Positions 17,365 to 24,517 of a stretch of DNA of 64,000 bases are shown here, piece after piece. The translations under genes were made by a program, and so were the position numbers. Each line of letters starts with the position of its first letter. The first letter of the stretch is position 1. Location of the stretch: positions 124,001 to 188,000 of the forward strand of contig NZ_JAPNLM010000009.1 in NCBI RefSeq assembly GCF_026627255.1, given 5' to 3'. The stretch comes from Streptomyces antarcticus. Its GTDB lineage: Bacteria > Actinomycetota > Actinomycetes > Streptomycetales > Streptomycetaceae. The notes beneath the pieces are model-generated. The model had not been told where the DNA came from. It saw only the letters and a list, made by a program, of their open reading frames with translations, and made no database searches.

Positions 17365-17991
17365 TCAGCCGGGTGGCGCGGTGGTGTGGGTACGGACCTC
17401 GGCGGCGAGCCGCTTCTCCTCGCGGCGCTGCGCGCGCCGGCGCAGGAAGCGGCGGATCCGGGTCCAGAGGAAGAACAGTATGGCCAGCCCGACCGCCAGC
17501 AGGACGGCCGCGATGACGGCGGCGGCCTGCGGGTTGAACATGGCGAAGGTGATGACGCCGGCCACGCCGAGGTCCTCGGCGGTGCTCATCACGATGTTGC
17601 TGAACGGCTCGGGCGAGGTGTTGATCGCCATCCTGGTGCCGGCCTTCACGAAATGGCTGGCCAGGGCCGTGGTGCCGCCGACGGCGCCAGCGGCGATGTC
17701 GGAGAGCGAACCGCTCTGCCCGGCGAGCAGCGCACCCACGACGGCGCCGGCCAGGGGGCGGATGACGGTGTGGGCGGCGTCCCAGGCGGTGTCCACGTAC
17801 GGGATCTTGTCGGCGACGGCCTCGCACGCGAACAGCACCGCGGCGACGATCAGCACGTCGGTGCGTTGCAGCGACGCGGGGACCTCGTCGGTCAGGCCGG
17901 TCGCGCCGAAGATGCCGAGCAGCAGGACCACGGCATAAGCGTTGATCCCACTGGCCCAGCCGCTGGTGAAGACCAGGGGCAGCACACTCAC
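17365..17991 (-). CDS. DUF4126 membrane protein
   Basis: A 208-residue integral membrane protein of the DUF4126 family, function unknown. It begins with SVLPLVFTSGWASGINAYAV, the conserved family start, and has about five hydrophobic segments. The short loop YVDTAWDAAHTVIRPLAGA is characteristic. A basic tail (RIRRFLRRRAQRREEKRL) ends it. Start is GTG 17991, close behind the terminator of the DUF3040 gene. It is followed 23 nt later by the CrtI-like gene. Confidence 0.85.
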   Translation of the reverse strand: MSVLPLVFTSGWASGINAYAVVLLLGIFGATGLTDEVPASLQRTDVLIVAAVLFACEAVADKIPYVDTAWDAAHTVIRPLAGAVVGALLAGQSGSLSDIAAGAVGGTTALASHFVKAGTRMAINTSPEPFSNIVMSTAEDLGVAGVITFAMFNPQAAAVIAAVLLAVGLAILFFLWTRIRRFLRRRAQRREEKRLAAEVRTHTTAPPG

Positions 17992-18040
17992 CGGCTCATC
18001 ATGCCGCAGAAAGGGTGATCCGGAGGGCGCGACGCAGAGC

Positions 18041-18080
18041 AGTGAGGGGACGGCCGCCCGCAGGCCGCCGTCCCCTCACT
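18041..18080. terminator. Terminator after the DUF3040 gene
   Basis: AGTGAGGGGACGGC (18041-18054) pairs exactly with 18067-18080 across a 12-nt loop. It separates the DUF3040 gene from the DUF4126 gene. Confidence 0.8.
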
Positions 18081-18097
18081 CACGTTGTGTGCGGGGG

Positions 18098-18499
18098 CTA
18101 CTGCCCCTGCTCGTCACGGCGGCGCTGCCACCGTTCCTCGATGCGGGTCATCATCGACCGACGCTGCCGGTTCTGGCCGTGGGCCGAACCGTCGGTACTG
18201 CCGGAGACGGGCTGCTCGCCTGGCTTGGGTGCCTTGCGCCAACCGGTGACCACGAGGACCGTACAAGCCAGCATGACGAGGAATCCCACCACGCTGATCC
18301 AGAGCACGTCCTGCCAGATCACACCGGTCATGAGGAGCGCGATACCCACCACAATGCCAGCGACTGCCTGGTACACCCGGCGACGGGTATACGTACGCAG
18401 TCCGCTTCCCTCAAGCGCTGTCGCGAACTTGGGATCTTCGGCGTACAGCGCTCGCTCCATCTGCTCGAGCATTCGCTGCTCGTGCTCCGAGAGCGGCAC
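18098..18499 (-). CDS. DUF3040 membrane protein
   Basis: A 133-residue protein of the DUF3040 family, widespread in actinobacteria and uncharacterised. The N-terminal MPLSEHEQRMLEQMERALY is the family signature; two membrane segments follow (VAGIVVGIALLMTGV and VLWISVVGFLVMLACTVLVV), then a charged tail with many Arg and Gln. GTG 18499 is chosen because GGAGGA stands 6 nt upstream and this gives the conserved start; ATG 18514 would add five residues. Several paralogues are usual in Streptomyces, often near division or morphogenesis genes. Confidence 0.88.
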   Translation of the reverse strand: MPLSEHEQRMLEQMERALYAEDPKFATALEGSGLRTYTRRRVYQAVAGIVVGIALLMTGVIWQDVLWISVVGFLVMLACTVLVVTGWRKAPKPGEQPVSGSTDGSAHGQNRQRRSMMTRIEERWQRRRDEQGQ

Positions 18500-18792
18500 G
18501 GGAGTCCTCCTCATCCGTCGGTCGCGGGGGGTGGCGACCAGGGGTCCCCTTCAGGATAGGCGGGGAATCGCCCCCGTGATACCCGCCCTCTATGCCACGT
18601 TCTTAAAACAGCTCAGCCTCAAAATAGCCCAGCCACCGAACCACTGCGCGAACGGTACCGCCGTGGGGGCGGTCATTGAGGCGCTTATTCCCCAATGGTG
18701 CGTCCGCCATACCGGTCACTGCACCCGATCATACGGGGCCGACCGCCGGATCGGCGGGTGAGTGGCCGACTCCGTCCCCGGAAGATCGCAGA
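18500..18792. other. Gap between two minus-strand genes
   Basis: About 290 nt with a relatively AT-rich core (18600-18640, with TTCTTAAAACAG and CTCAAAATAGCC), which stands out in this GC-rich region. It should contain the DUF3040 promoter. No ORF or structured RNA is supported. A small CCGCCG-GAT-CGGCGG hairpin near 18742-18756 may end the methyltransferase transcript. Confidence 0.4.
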
Positions 18793-19551
18793 TCAGGCCT
18801 GCTTCTCGCCCAGGACGTGCAACTGGGTGGCGACCGCGTGGAAGGCCGGCAGCTCGGCGGCGGCCTCCTCCAGACGCAGCAGCGCCTCCACGGCGCCCGG
18901 CTCGGTGTCCACCAGGACCCCCGGCACCAGGTCGGCGAAGATCCTCACGCCGTGCACCGCGCCGACCGCCAGGCCGGCCCCGCCGACCAGCTCCGAGAGC
19001 TGCTCGGCGGTGAAGCGCCGCGGCACCGGGTCGCCGGCGCCCCAGCGTCCGGCCGGGTCGGTGAGCGCGGTGCGGGCCTCCGTGAAGTGCCCGGCCAGCG
19101 CGCGGGCGAGGACGGCCCCGCCGAGGCCGGCGGCGAGCAGGCTGAGGACGCCGCCCGGGCGCAGGGCCGCGACCGCGTTGGCCACGCCCTCCGCCGGGTC
19201 GTCCACGTACTCCAGCACGCCGTGGCAGAGCACCGCGTCGTACGCCTCCCGGTCCACGACGTCCAGCAGGCCCTGGGCATCGCCCTGGACCCCGCGCACC
19301 AGGTCGGCCACGCCGGCCTCGGCCACCCGGCGCTCCAGCCCGAACAGCGCGTTCGGGCTGGGGTCGACCACGGTGACCCGGTGGCCCAGACGGGCCACCG
19401 GCACGGCGAACTTGCCGGTGCCGCCACCGGTGTCGAGCACGTCCAGCACGTCCCGGCCGGTCGCCTTGACCCGGCGGTCGAGCGCCTCCTTGAGGACCTC
19501 CCACACCACGGCGGTGCGGAGGGAGGCACGGGGGCGGGATGTGTCCGACAC
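18793..19551 (-). CDS. SAM-dependent methyltransferase (class I)
   Basis: A 252-residue Rossmann-fold methyltransferase. Motif I is DVLDTGGGTGKFAVP (about 36-50), the acidic end of strand 2 is VTVVDPSPN, and the post-motif is AVLCHGVLEYVDDPAEGV. The overall plan recalls the CmoM/UbiE-like group, but no substrate can be assigned. GTG 19551 starts MSDTSRPRASLR. The neighbours do not define a pathway. Confidence 0.85.
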   Translation of the reverse strand: MSDTSRPRASLRTAVVWEVLKEALDRRVKATGRDVLDVLDTGGGTGKFAVPVARLGHRVTVVDPSPNALFGLERRVAEAGVADLVRGVQGDAQGLLDVVDREAYDAVLCHGVLEYVDDPAEGVANAVAALRPGGVLSLLAAGLGGAVLARALAGHFTEARTALTDPAGRWGAGDPVPRRFTAEQLSELVGGAGLAVGAVHGVRIFADLVPGVLVDTEPGAVEALLRLEEAAAELPAFHAVATQLHVLGEKQA

Positions 19552-19624
19552 GGCTGATGGCTCCTCGGCGCGGTAAGGGTGAGCGGTCAGTGCCCCACCC
19601 TATTGCCTTCCACGGCCGTGCAGC

Positions 19625-20107
19625 TCATCCCGCGTCCGGACGCTCCGCGCGCGGCTGCGGCAGGGTCTGCGGGGGCGGCTGGACGGCCAGCATCCGCTCC
19701 ACCAGCCGCAGGAACATCGAGACCGCACGCACGAGGTCGTCCGCGTCCCGGCCGCTCGCCGCGTCCGCTATCCCCGCCTCGGCCCGGGCCCGGCGGGCGG
19801 CGCCGGAGGCGAACAGGGCGCTCCACTCGGCCAGCTCCGGGGCTATCTCCGGGAGCACCTCCCACGCGCTGCGGATGCGGGGCCGCCGGCGAGGGTGCAC
19901 CGGCTCCGGGCGGCCGCGCGCGGCGAGCACGGCGGCGGCGGTGCGCAGCGCGGCGAGGTGGGCGGTGGCGTATCGCTCGTTCGGACGGGACAGCCGGACT
20001 GCCTCCGCCAGGCCGTCGCGCGCCTTGGCGAGCAGATCGACAGCGGCCGGTGGGGCTGACGACTTGCGCAGGACGGGGTGGACAGGGGACGGGGACGGTG
20101 TGGCCAT
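19625..20107 (-). CDS. HEPN-domain protein of the SAV_6107 type
   Basis: A 160-residue, mainly helical protein that I recognise as the actinobacterial SAV_6107 HEPN family. Its first helices read AVDLLAKARDGLAEAVRLS and ERYATAHLAALRTAAAVL. Arg45 and His50 (RYATAH) fit the R-x4-H motif of HEPN ribonucleases, which cut RNA as dimers. A second conserved helix region carries ELAEWSALFASGAARR. The function is not known, and no nucleotidyltransferase or other antitoxin-like partner is adjacent. ATG 20107. Confidence 0.75.
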   Translation of the reverse strand: MATPSPSPVHPVLRKSSAPPAAVDLLAKARDGLAEAVRLSRPNERYATAHLAALRTAAAVLAARGRPEPVHPRRRPRIRSAWEVLPEIAPELAEWSALFASGAARRARAEAGIADAASGRDADDLVRAVSMFLRLVERMLAVQPPPQTLPQPRAERPDAG

Positions 20108-20196
20108 GACGAACCTCCTGTCGTTGCGTTGCCCCCATCGTGACGGGAGCCACTGACAATCGCGCTGACCTGCGGGTACGCGGGTGACAGGTCGAC

Positions 20197-20243
20197 AACT
20201 ACCCCCTGCCGCGCACCTGATGCGGGGGGAGGTGGTAGTTTTT
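20197..20243 (+). promoter_or_regulatory. Hairpin plus T-tract before the ABC/Pip operon
   Basis: AACTACC (20197-20203) pairs with GGTAGTT (20234-20240). Further C/G pairing lies inside, and TTT follows directly. It looks like an attenuator or terminator in the leader of the ABC cassette, and it runs into the operator that follows. There is no upstream gene on this strand that would need terminating. Confidence 0.4.
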
Positions 20244-20266
20244 GAACTGACCGGTCAGTTCAAAAA
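20239..20266. promoter_or_regulatory. Perfect 28-bp palindromic operator
   Basis: The left half TTTTTGAACTGACC (20239-20252) is an exact reverse complement of the right half. The core TGAACTGACCGGTCAGTTCA is the kind of site bound by TetR-family dimers. It lies 13 nt upstream of the ABC ATPase start, and the TetR gene closing the cassette is the natural candidate to bind it. Confidence 0.75.
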
Positions 20267-20279
20267 GAAGGGGGGCAGC

Positions 20280-21248
20280 GTGGACAGCCCGCACGGCGCG
20301 TCCGTGAAAGCCCGGGACTTCGGACTCAAGGGACCGCGCGGCTGGGCCTTCCGGGGCATCGGCGTCGACGCGGAGCCCGGCTCGCTCATCGCGGTCGAAG
20401 GCCCCTCCGGCAGCGGGCGGACCTGCCTGCTCCTCGCGCTCACCGGACGGATGAAGGCCACCGAGGGCCACGCCGAGATCGGCCGCCACCGGCTGCCGAA
20501 GAAGATGGCGGCGGTCCGCCGGATCGCCGCCCTCGGCCCGGTCCCCGGGGTCAACGACCTCGATCAGGCCCTCACCGTCGCCGAGCAACTGCGCGAGGGC
20601 GCGCTGCTCCAGCGCCGCTACGACGGCCCGGTCCGCGCCCTGCTGCGCCCCCGGGCCGAGCGCAAGGCCCGCGCCCGGGCCCGGATCGACGAGGCCCTCG
20701 CCGTCGCCGGGCTCGACCTGGCAGCGCTGCCGAAGGGCCCGCGCACCTCGGTACGGGACCTGGAACGGCTGGAGGCCGTACGGCTGTCCGTGGCCATCGC
20801 CCTGCTGTGCTCGCCGCGCCTGCTGGCCCTGGACGACCTCGACCTCAAGCTCTCGGACGCCGAGCGCGCCGAGGTCTGGACCCTGCTCCGTTCGATCGCC
20901 GCCCGCGGGACCACGGTGCTCGCGGTCTGCAGCGAGGCCCCGGACGACGCGGTCGTCCTGCGGACGGGCGCCCCGGAGCCGGCCGCGCCCGCCGAGCCGG
21001 AGGCACCCGCCGAGCCGGAGGCGCCCGCAGGGCCCGCCGCGCCGCCGCGGGGAAGCGGAGCAGCCGACGACGCCAAGGTCACGTGGGGGACGGCCGCGAA
21101 GAGCGGCACCGCCTCCGGCCAAGACGGCGAAGACGGCGAAGACGGCGACGACAGCGACAAGAGCGCCGAGAGCGACAAGAGCACCGGCACCGAGAACGAC
21201 GACACGAAGGGGGCGGACGATGCGATCACCGAAGCTGGCCGCGCTTGA
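20280..21248 (+). CDS. Degenerate ABC-type ATPase subunit with acidic tail
   Basis: 322 residues if started at GTG 20280, which has AAGGGGGG 4-10 nt upstream; the longer frame from 20184 would read through the operator. The ABC fold is recognisable (SLIAVEGPSGSGRTCLLLAL for Walker A, LLALDDLDLKL for Walker B), but catalytic features are altered. The Walker A lysine is Arg, the signature LSGGQ is replaced by a stretch reading VRDLERLEAVRL, the Walker B glutamate is Asp, and the switch histidine region reads LAVCSEAP. After the domain comes an Ala/Pro/Glu linker and a DGEDGED/DKSAESDKS acidic tail. It overlaps the next gene by 29 nt and probably acts with that membrane protein. Confidence 0.85.
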   Translation: MDSPHGASVKARDFGLKGPRGWAFRGIGVDAEPGSLIAVEGPSGSGRTCLLLALTGRMKATEGHAEIGRHRLPKKMAAVRRIAALGPVPGVNDLDQALTVAEQLREGALLQRRYDGPVRALLRPRAERKARARARIDEALAVAGLDLAALPKGPRTSVRDLERLEAVRLSVAIALLCSPRLLALDDLDLKLSDAERAEVWTLLRSIAARGTTVLAVCSEAPDDAVVLRTGAPEPAAPAEPEAPAEPEAPAGPAAPPRGSGAADDAKVTWGTAAKSGTASGQDGEDGEDGDDSDKSAESDKSTGTENDDTKGADDAITEAGRA

Positions 21249-23307
21249 GCTCAAGCGGTTCGGGCGGGGGAAGCTGCCCCGCGCCGCCCTCGTCGCGCTG
21301 CTCCTGCTGCCCCTGCTCTACGGAGCCCTGTACCTCTGGTCCTTCTGGGACCCGTACAGCCGGCTCGACAAGGTGCCCGTCGCCCTCGTCAACTCCGACC
21401 GGGGCACCACCGTCGACGGCAAGCACCTCGACGCCGGCGGCGAGATAACGAAGAAGCTCCACGACAGCAAGACCTTCGACTGGCGCGAGGTGAGCGCCGA
21501 GCAGGCGGAGAAGGGGCTGGAGGACGGTACGTACTACCTGTCCCTCACGATGCCCGCCGACTTCAGCGCGAAGATCGCCTCCAGTTCGGGCGAGGAGCCC
21601 ACCACCGGGGCCCTCCAGGTGCGCACCAACGACGCCAACAACTACATCGTCGGCTCGATCTCCCGCACGGTCTTTGCCGAGGTCCGCTCCGCCGCGTCCA
21701 CCAACGCCTCCCGCGGTTTCCTCGACAAGATCTTCGTCTCTTTCTCCGACCTGCACGACAAGACCGCCGAGGCCGCCGACGGCGCCGACAAGCTCAAGGA
21801 CGGGGCGGGCAAGGCCAAGGAGGGCGCGAAGGAGCTGGCCGACGGCCTCGACACGGCCAAGGAGAAGACCGGCGAGCTGACCGGGGGCCTGCAGAAGCTC
21901 AACACGGCCGCCGCCAAGCTGCAGACCGGCACCAAGGACGTCGCCGACGGCACCCAGAAGGTGGCCGACACGGTCAACGGCGCGTCCGAGAAGGCCAAGT
22001 CGTTCCTCAAGGACCCCAAGCAGCTCGCCGCCAGCGCCGAACTGGTCGCCGACGCCGCCGGGGTGGTCAACAGCCACTTCGACAAGATCGCCGAGAAGGC
22101 CCCGCTCGCCGCCACCCGTACCAAGCAGGTCGCCTCGGGCCTGGACGCGTACTACACGAAGCGCTGCCTCACCCCCGGGGTCGACCCGCTCCTCGCGTCA
22201 TGCGCCGACCTGAAGAAGGTCAAGGACGACGCCGCGCAGGCCGCCGAGCTCAGCGGCGACGTCGACACCCTGGTCAAGGGGGCCAACGGCGACGTCAGCA
22301 CCCTCAAGAAGCAGCTGACCGAACTGGAGAAGCAGGCCCGTCTCGTCGTCGAGCGGGCGCCCGCCCTCTCCGCCGACCTCGACGCCGCCGTCACCCAGGT
22401 GAACGCCCTCAACAAGGGCGCCCACCAGGTCGCCACCGGCATGGCCCAGCTGCACACCGGACTCGGCTCCGCCCACACCGGCTCCGGCAAGATCGACGCC
22501 GGCGTCGGCAAGCTCGGCGACGGCGCGCACAGCCTCGACGGGGGCATCTACAAGCTGGTCGACGGCAGCGGCGAGCTCGCCGGAGGCCTGCACGACGGCG
22601 TCGGCAAGATCCCCGACTACGACGAGCGGCAGCGCGACGCCCGCACCGAGGTCATGGCCGACCCGGTCCAGCTGGCCAACCAGTCCCTGCACAAGGCGCC
22701 CAACTACGGCACCGGCTTCGCCCCCTACTTCATCCCGCTCTCCCTCTGGGTCGGCGCGATGGTCGCCTACATGCTCATCGCCCCGATGAACCGGCGGGCC
22801 CTGTCCGCCGGCGCCTCGCCCTGGCGGATCGCCCTCGCCGGCTGGCTGCCCGTGGCGGGCCTCGGCGCCGCCCAGGTGGGCCTGCTGATGGCCGTGCTCC
22901 ACTGGGGCCTCGGGCTGGAGATGGAACGGCCGGCGCTCACCGTCGGCTTCCTGTTCCTCGTCACCGGCTGCTTCGCGGCGATCGTCCAGTGGCTCAACGC
23001 CAAGTTCGGCGCCGCCGGACGCATCCTGGTGCTGGCCGTGCTGATGCTCCAGCTGACGTCGGCGGGCGGCACCTACCCCGTTCAGACCAGTCCCGGCTTC
23101 TTCAACGCGATCCACCCTTACCTGCCGATGTCGTACGTCGTCGAGAGCCTGCGCCGCCTCATCACCGGCGGGGACCTCGCCCCGGTGTGGCAGGGCTGCG
23201 CCGTCCTGACGGCCTTCACCCTGGGGGCACTGGCCCTCACCGCGCTCGCGGCCCGCGGCAAGCAGGTGTGGACCATGGACCGGCTGCACCCGGAACTGAG
23301 CCTGTAG
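21220..23307 (+). CDS. YhgE/Pip-type membrane protein
   Basis: A 695-residue protein of the YhgE/phage-infection-protein family. One membrane segment near the N-terminus (AALVALLLLPLLYGALYLWSF) anchors a large extracytoplasmic region (about 40-490) made of helical, heptad-like repeats rich in Lys, Asp, Gly and Ala (KLKDGAGKAKEGAKELADGL and similar). About five membrane segments follow, resembling ABC-2 permeases (LWVGAMVAYMLI, WLPVAGLGAAQVGLLM, FLFLVTGCFAAIVQWL, ILVLAVLMLQL, and a last one near the C-terminus). Known relatives include phage receptors and type VII-associated proteins. The gene overlaps the ATPase gene, implying coupled translation and a common complex. Confidence 0.9.
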   Translation: MRSPKLAALELKRFGRGKLPRAALVALLLLPLLYGALYLWSFWDPYSRLDKVPVALVNSDRGTTVDGKHLDAGGEITKKLHDSKTFDWREVSAEQAEKGLEDGTYYLSLTMPADFSAKIASSSGEEPTTGALQVRTNDANNYIVGSISRTVFAEVRSAASTNASRGFLDKIFVSFSDLHDKTAEAADGADKLKDGAGKAKEGAKELADGLDTAKEKTGELTGGLQKLNTAAAKLQTGTKDVADGTQKVADTVNGASEKAKSFLKDPKQLAASAELVADAAGVVNSHFDKIAEKAPLAATRTKQVASGLDAYYTKRCLTPGVDPLLASCADLKKVKDDAAQAAELSGDVDTLVKGANGDVSTLKKQLTELEKQARLVVERAPALSADLDAAVTQVNALNKGAHQVATGMAQLHTGLGSAHTGSGKIDAGVGKLGDGAHSLDGGIYKLVDGSGELAGGLHDGVGKIPDYDERQRDARTEVMADPVQLANQSLHKAPNYGTGFAPYFIPLSLWVGAMVAYMLIAPMNRRALSAGASPWRIALAGWLPVAGLGAAQVGLLMAVLHWGLGLEMERPALTVGFLFLVTGCFAAIVQWLNAKFGAAGRILVLAVLMLQLTSAGGTYPVQTSPGFFNAIHPYLPMSYVVESLRRLITGGDLAPVWQGCAVLTAFTLGALALTALAARGKQVWTMDRLHPELSL

Positions 23308-23351
23308 CACCGAGCCCGTGGGGGATGTGTCGACCTGTGAGAATCAGCGCC

Positions 23352-24005
23352 ATGGAAAGCAGCAGCACCGGTACGGGCGGCACGGTCACCGGCGGAACGG
23401 TCACCGGCGGCCGACGTCAGGCCACCCGGCAGAAGCTCTACGAAGCGGCCGTGACGCTCATAGCCGAGAAGGGCTTCTCGGCGACCACGGTCGAGGAGAT
23501 CGCCGAGCGGGCGGGCGTCGCCAAGGGCACCGTCTACTACAACTTCGCCAGCAAGAACGACCTCTTCGAGGAGCTGCTGCGGCACGGGGTCGGACTGCTG
23601 ACCGTCTCGCTGCGGACGGCGGCGGAGGAGACCGAGGCCCGCGGCGGCACCCGGGTCGAGGCGCTCGACGCGATGATCCGCGCCGGGCTCGTCTTCATCG
23701 ACCGCTACCCGGCCTTCACCCAGCTGTACGTCGCCGAGCTGTGGCGCACCAACCGGACCTGGCAGTCCACGCTCATGGTGGTCCGCCGGGAGGCGGTGGC
23801 GGTGGTCGAGACGGTGCTGCGCGAGGGAGTCGAGCGCGGTGAGCTGAGCGCCGAGATCGACGTACCGCTCACGGCGGCCGCGATGGTGGGGATGGTGCTG
23901 GTGGCCGCGCTGGACTGGCAGTCCTTCCAGAGCGAGCGGTCGCTGGACGACGTGCACTCGGCCCTGTCCCTGCTGCTGCGGGGCCGGGTCAGCGGAAACC
24001 GCTGA
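23352..24005 (+). CDS. TetR-family transcriptional regulator
   Basis: A 217-residue TetR-type repressor. The N-terminal helix-turn-helix reads TTVEEIAERAGVAKGTVYYNFASKNDL (about residues 43-69; quoted in part only as a recognised motif). The C-terminal all-helical ligand domain has DRYPAFTQLYVAELWRTN. The first 20 residues contain a duplicated GGTVTG stretch. It is third in the ABC-Pip-TetR unit, 44 nt after the Pip gene, and most likely represses the cassette through the 28-bp palindrome. The inducer is unknown but may be a membrane-active compound. A hairpin terminator starts 28 nt after the stop. Confidence 0.9.
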   Translation: MESSSTGTGGTVTGGTVTGGRRQATRQKLYEAAVTLIAEKGFSATTVEEIAERAGVAKGTVYYNFASKNDLFEELLRHGVGLLTVSLRTAAEETEARGGTRVEALDAMIRAGLVFIDRYPAFTQLYVAELWRTNRTWQSTLMVVRREAVAVVETVLREGVERGELSAEIDVPLTAAAMVGMVLVAALDWQSFQSERSLDDVHSALSLLLRGRVSGNR

Positions 24006-24033
24006 CCGCGGCCGGGGGTGTGCGTCTCCAGTG

Positions 24034-24057
24034 GCCGGGGGGCGTGCGTCCCCCGGC
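24034..24057 (+). terminator. Terminator of the ABC-Pip-TetR unit
   Basis: GCCGGGGG (24034-24041) pairs with CCCCCGGC (24050-24057) around an 8-nt loop. Confidence 0.65.
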
Positions 24058-24301
24058 GGAGTGACCCCCGGTCGGCGGTGCCGTCCGCGGGCGGCGGCCC
24101 GTACAACTGGTGGGGCCCGCCGCGGCGCCTGAGTACCCGTACCCAGGCACGAGATGAGTACGCGCGCGGATGGGCCCCCACCTGCGCGGACGGCAGACTG
24201 GGGGCAACGGACAGGAGACCCGGTCCGCACCGCGGACACGGGGCCGCGGAGCGGACCGGGTACCTCCTCCGTGACCGGGCGGGGGACCCGGTGACGCGGT
24301 A
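24058..24301. other. Structured gap with a possible 46-codon ORF
   Basis: The gap from the TetR gene to the transglutaminase gene is 512 nt. It contains a compound hairpin at 24218-24261 (ACCCGGTCCGC pairs with GCGGACCGGGT, and CCGCGG pairs again inside). An ORF runs from ATG 24154 to 24294 (starting MSTRADGPPPARTADWGQR) but has no ribosome site and no recognised relative. I see no other gene here. Confidence 0.3.
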
Positions 24302-24348
24302 CACGGACGCGGCGGGGCTCGGGGGGATCGAGCCCCGCCGCGTCCGTG
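24302..24348. terminator. Long bidirectional terminator
   Basis: A 20-bp perfect stem (24302-24321 with 24329-24348; left arm CACGGACGCGGCGGGGCTCG) closes a 7-nt loop. It stands between converging units and probably ends the transglutaminase operon. Confidence 0.8.
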
Positions 24349-24517
24349 CGTTCACGGCCGGGCGGGAGAGCGGCTGCCGCGTCCGGACCGTCGCCGGCCG
24401 GACCGACTGCCGGCCGGGCCCGGTGCGCCGGGAGCGGACGCCCCCGTACGGCGGCGGGGCCCGACCGCGTCCCGCGCGATCCGGCCCCGCCCCCTCCGCC
24501 CGGCCTCCGTCACGGCC

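Noticed and set aside
14948..17938. A 996-codon open frame covering two genes
   Set aside because: It runs antisense to the CrtI-like gene and out of frame with the membrane protein. Its composition is the Arg/Gly/Pro-rich pattern of a shadow frame.
20184..20279. ABC ATPase start at 20184
   Set aside because: Translation would cross the operator palindrome, and the ribosome site GGGGGG fits GTG 20280.
24154..24294. 46-codon ORF between TetR and the transglutaminase gene
   Set aside because: It has no ribosome site and no recognised family, so it is described only as part of the gap.
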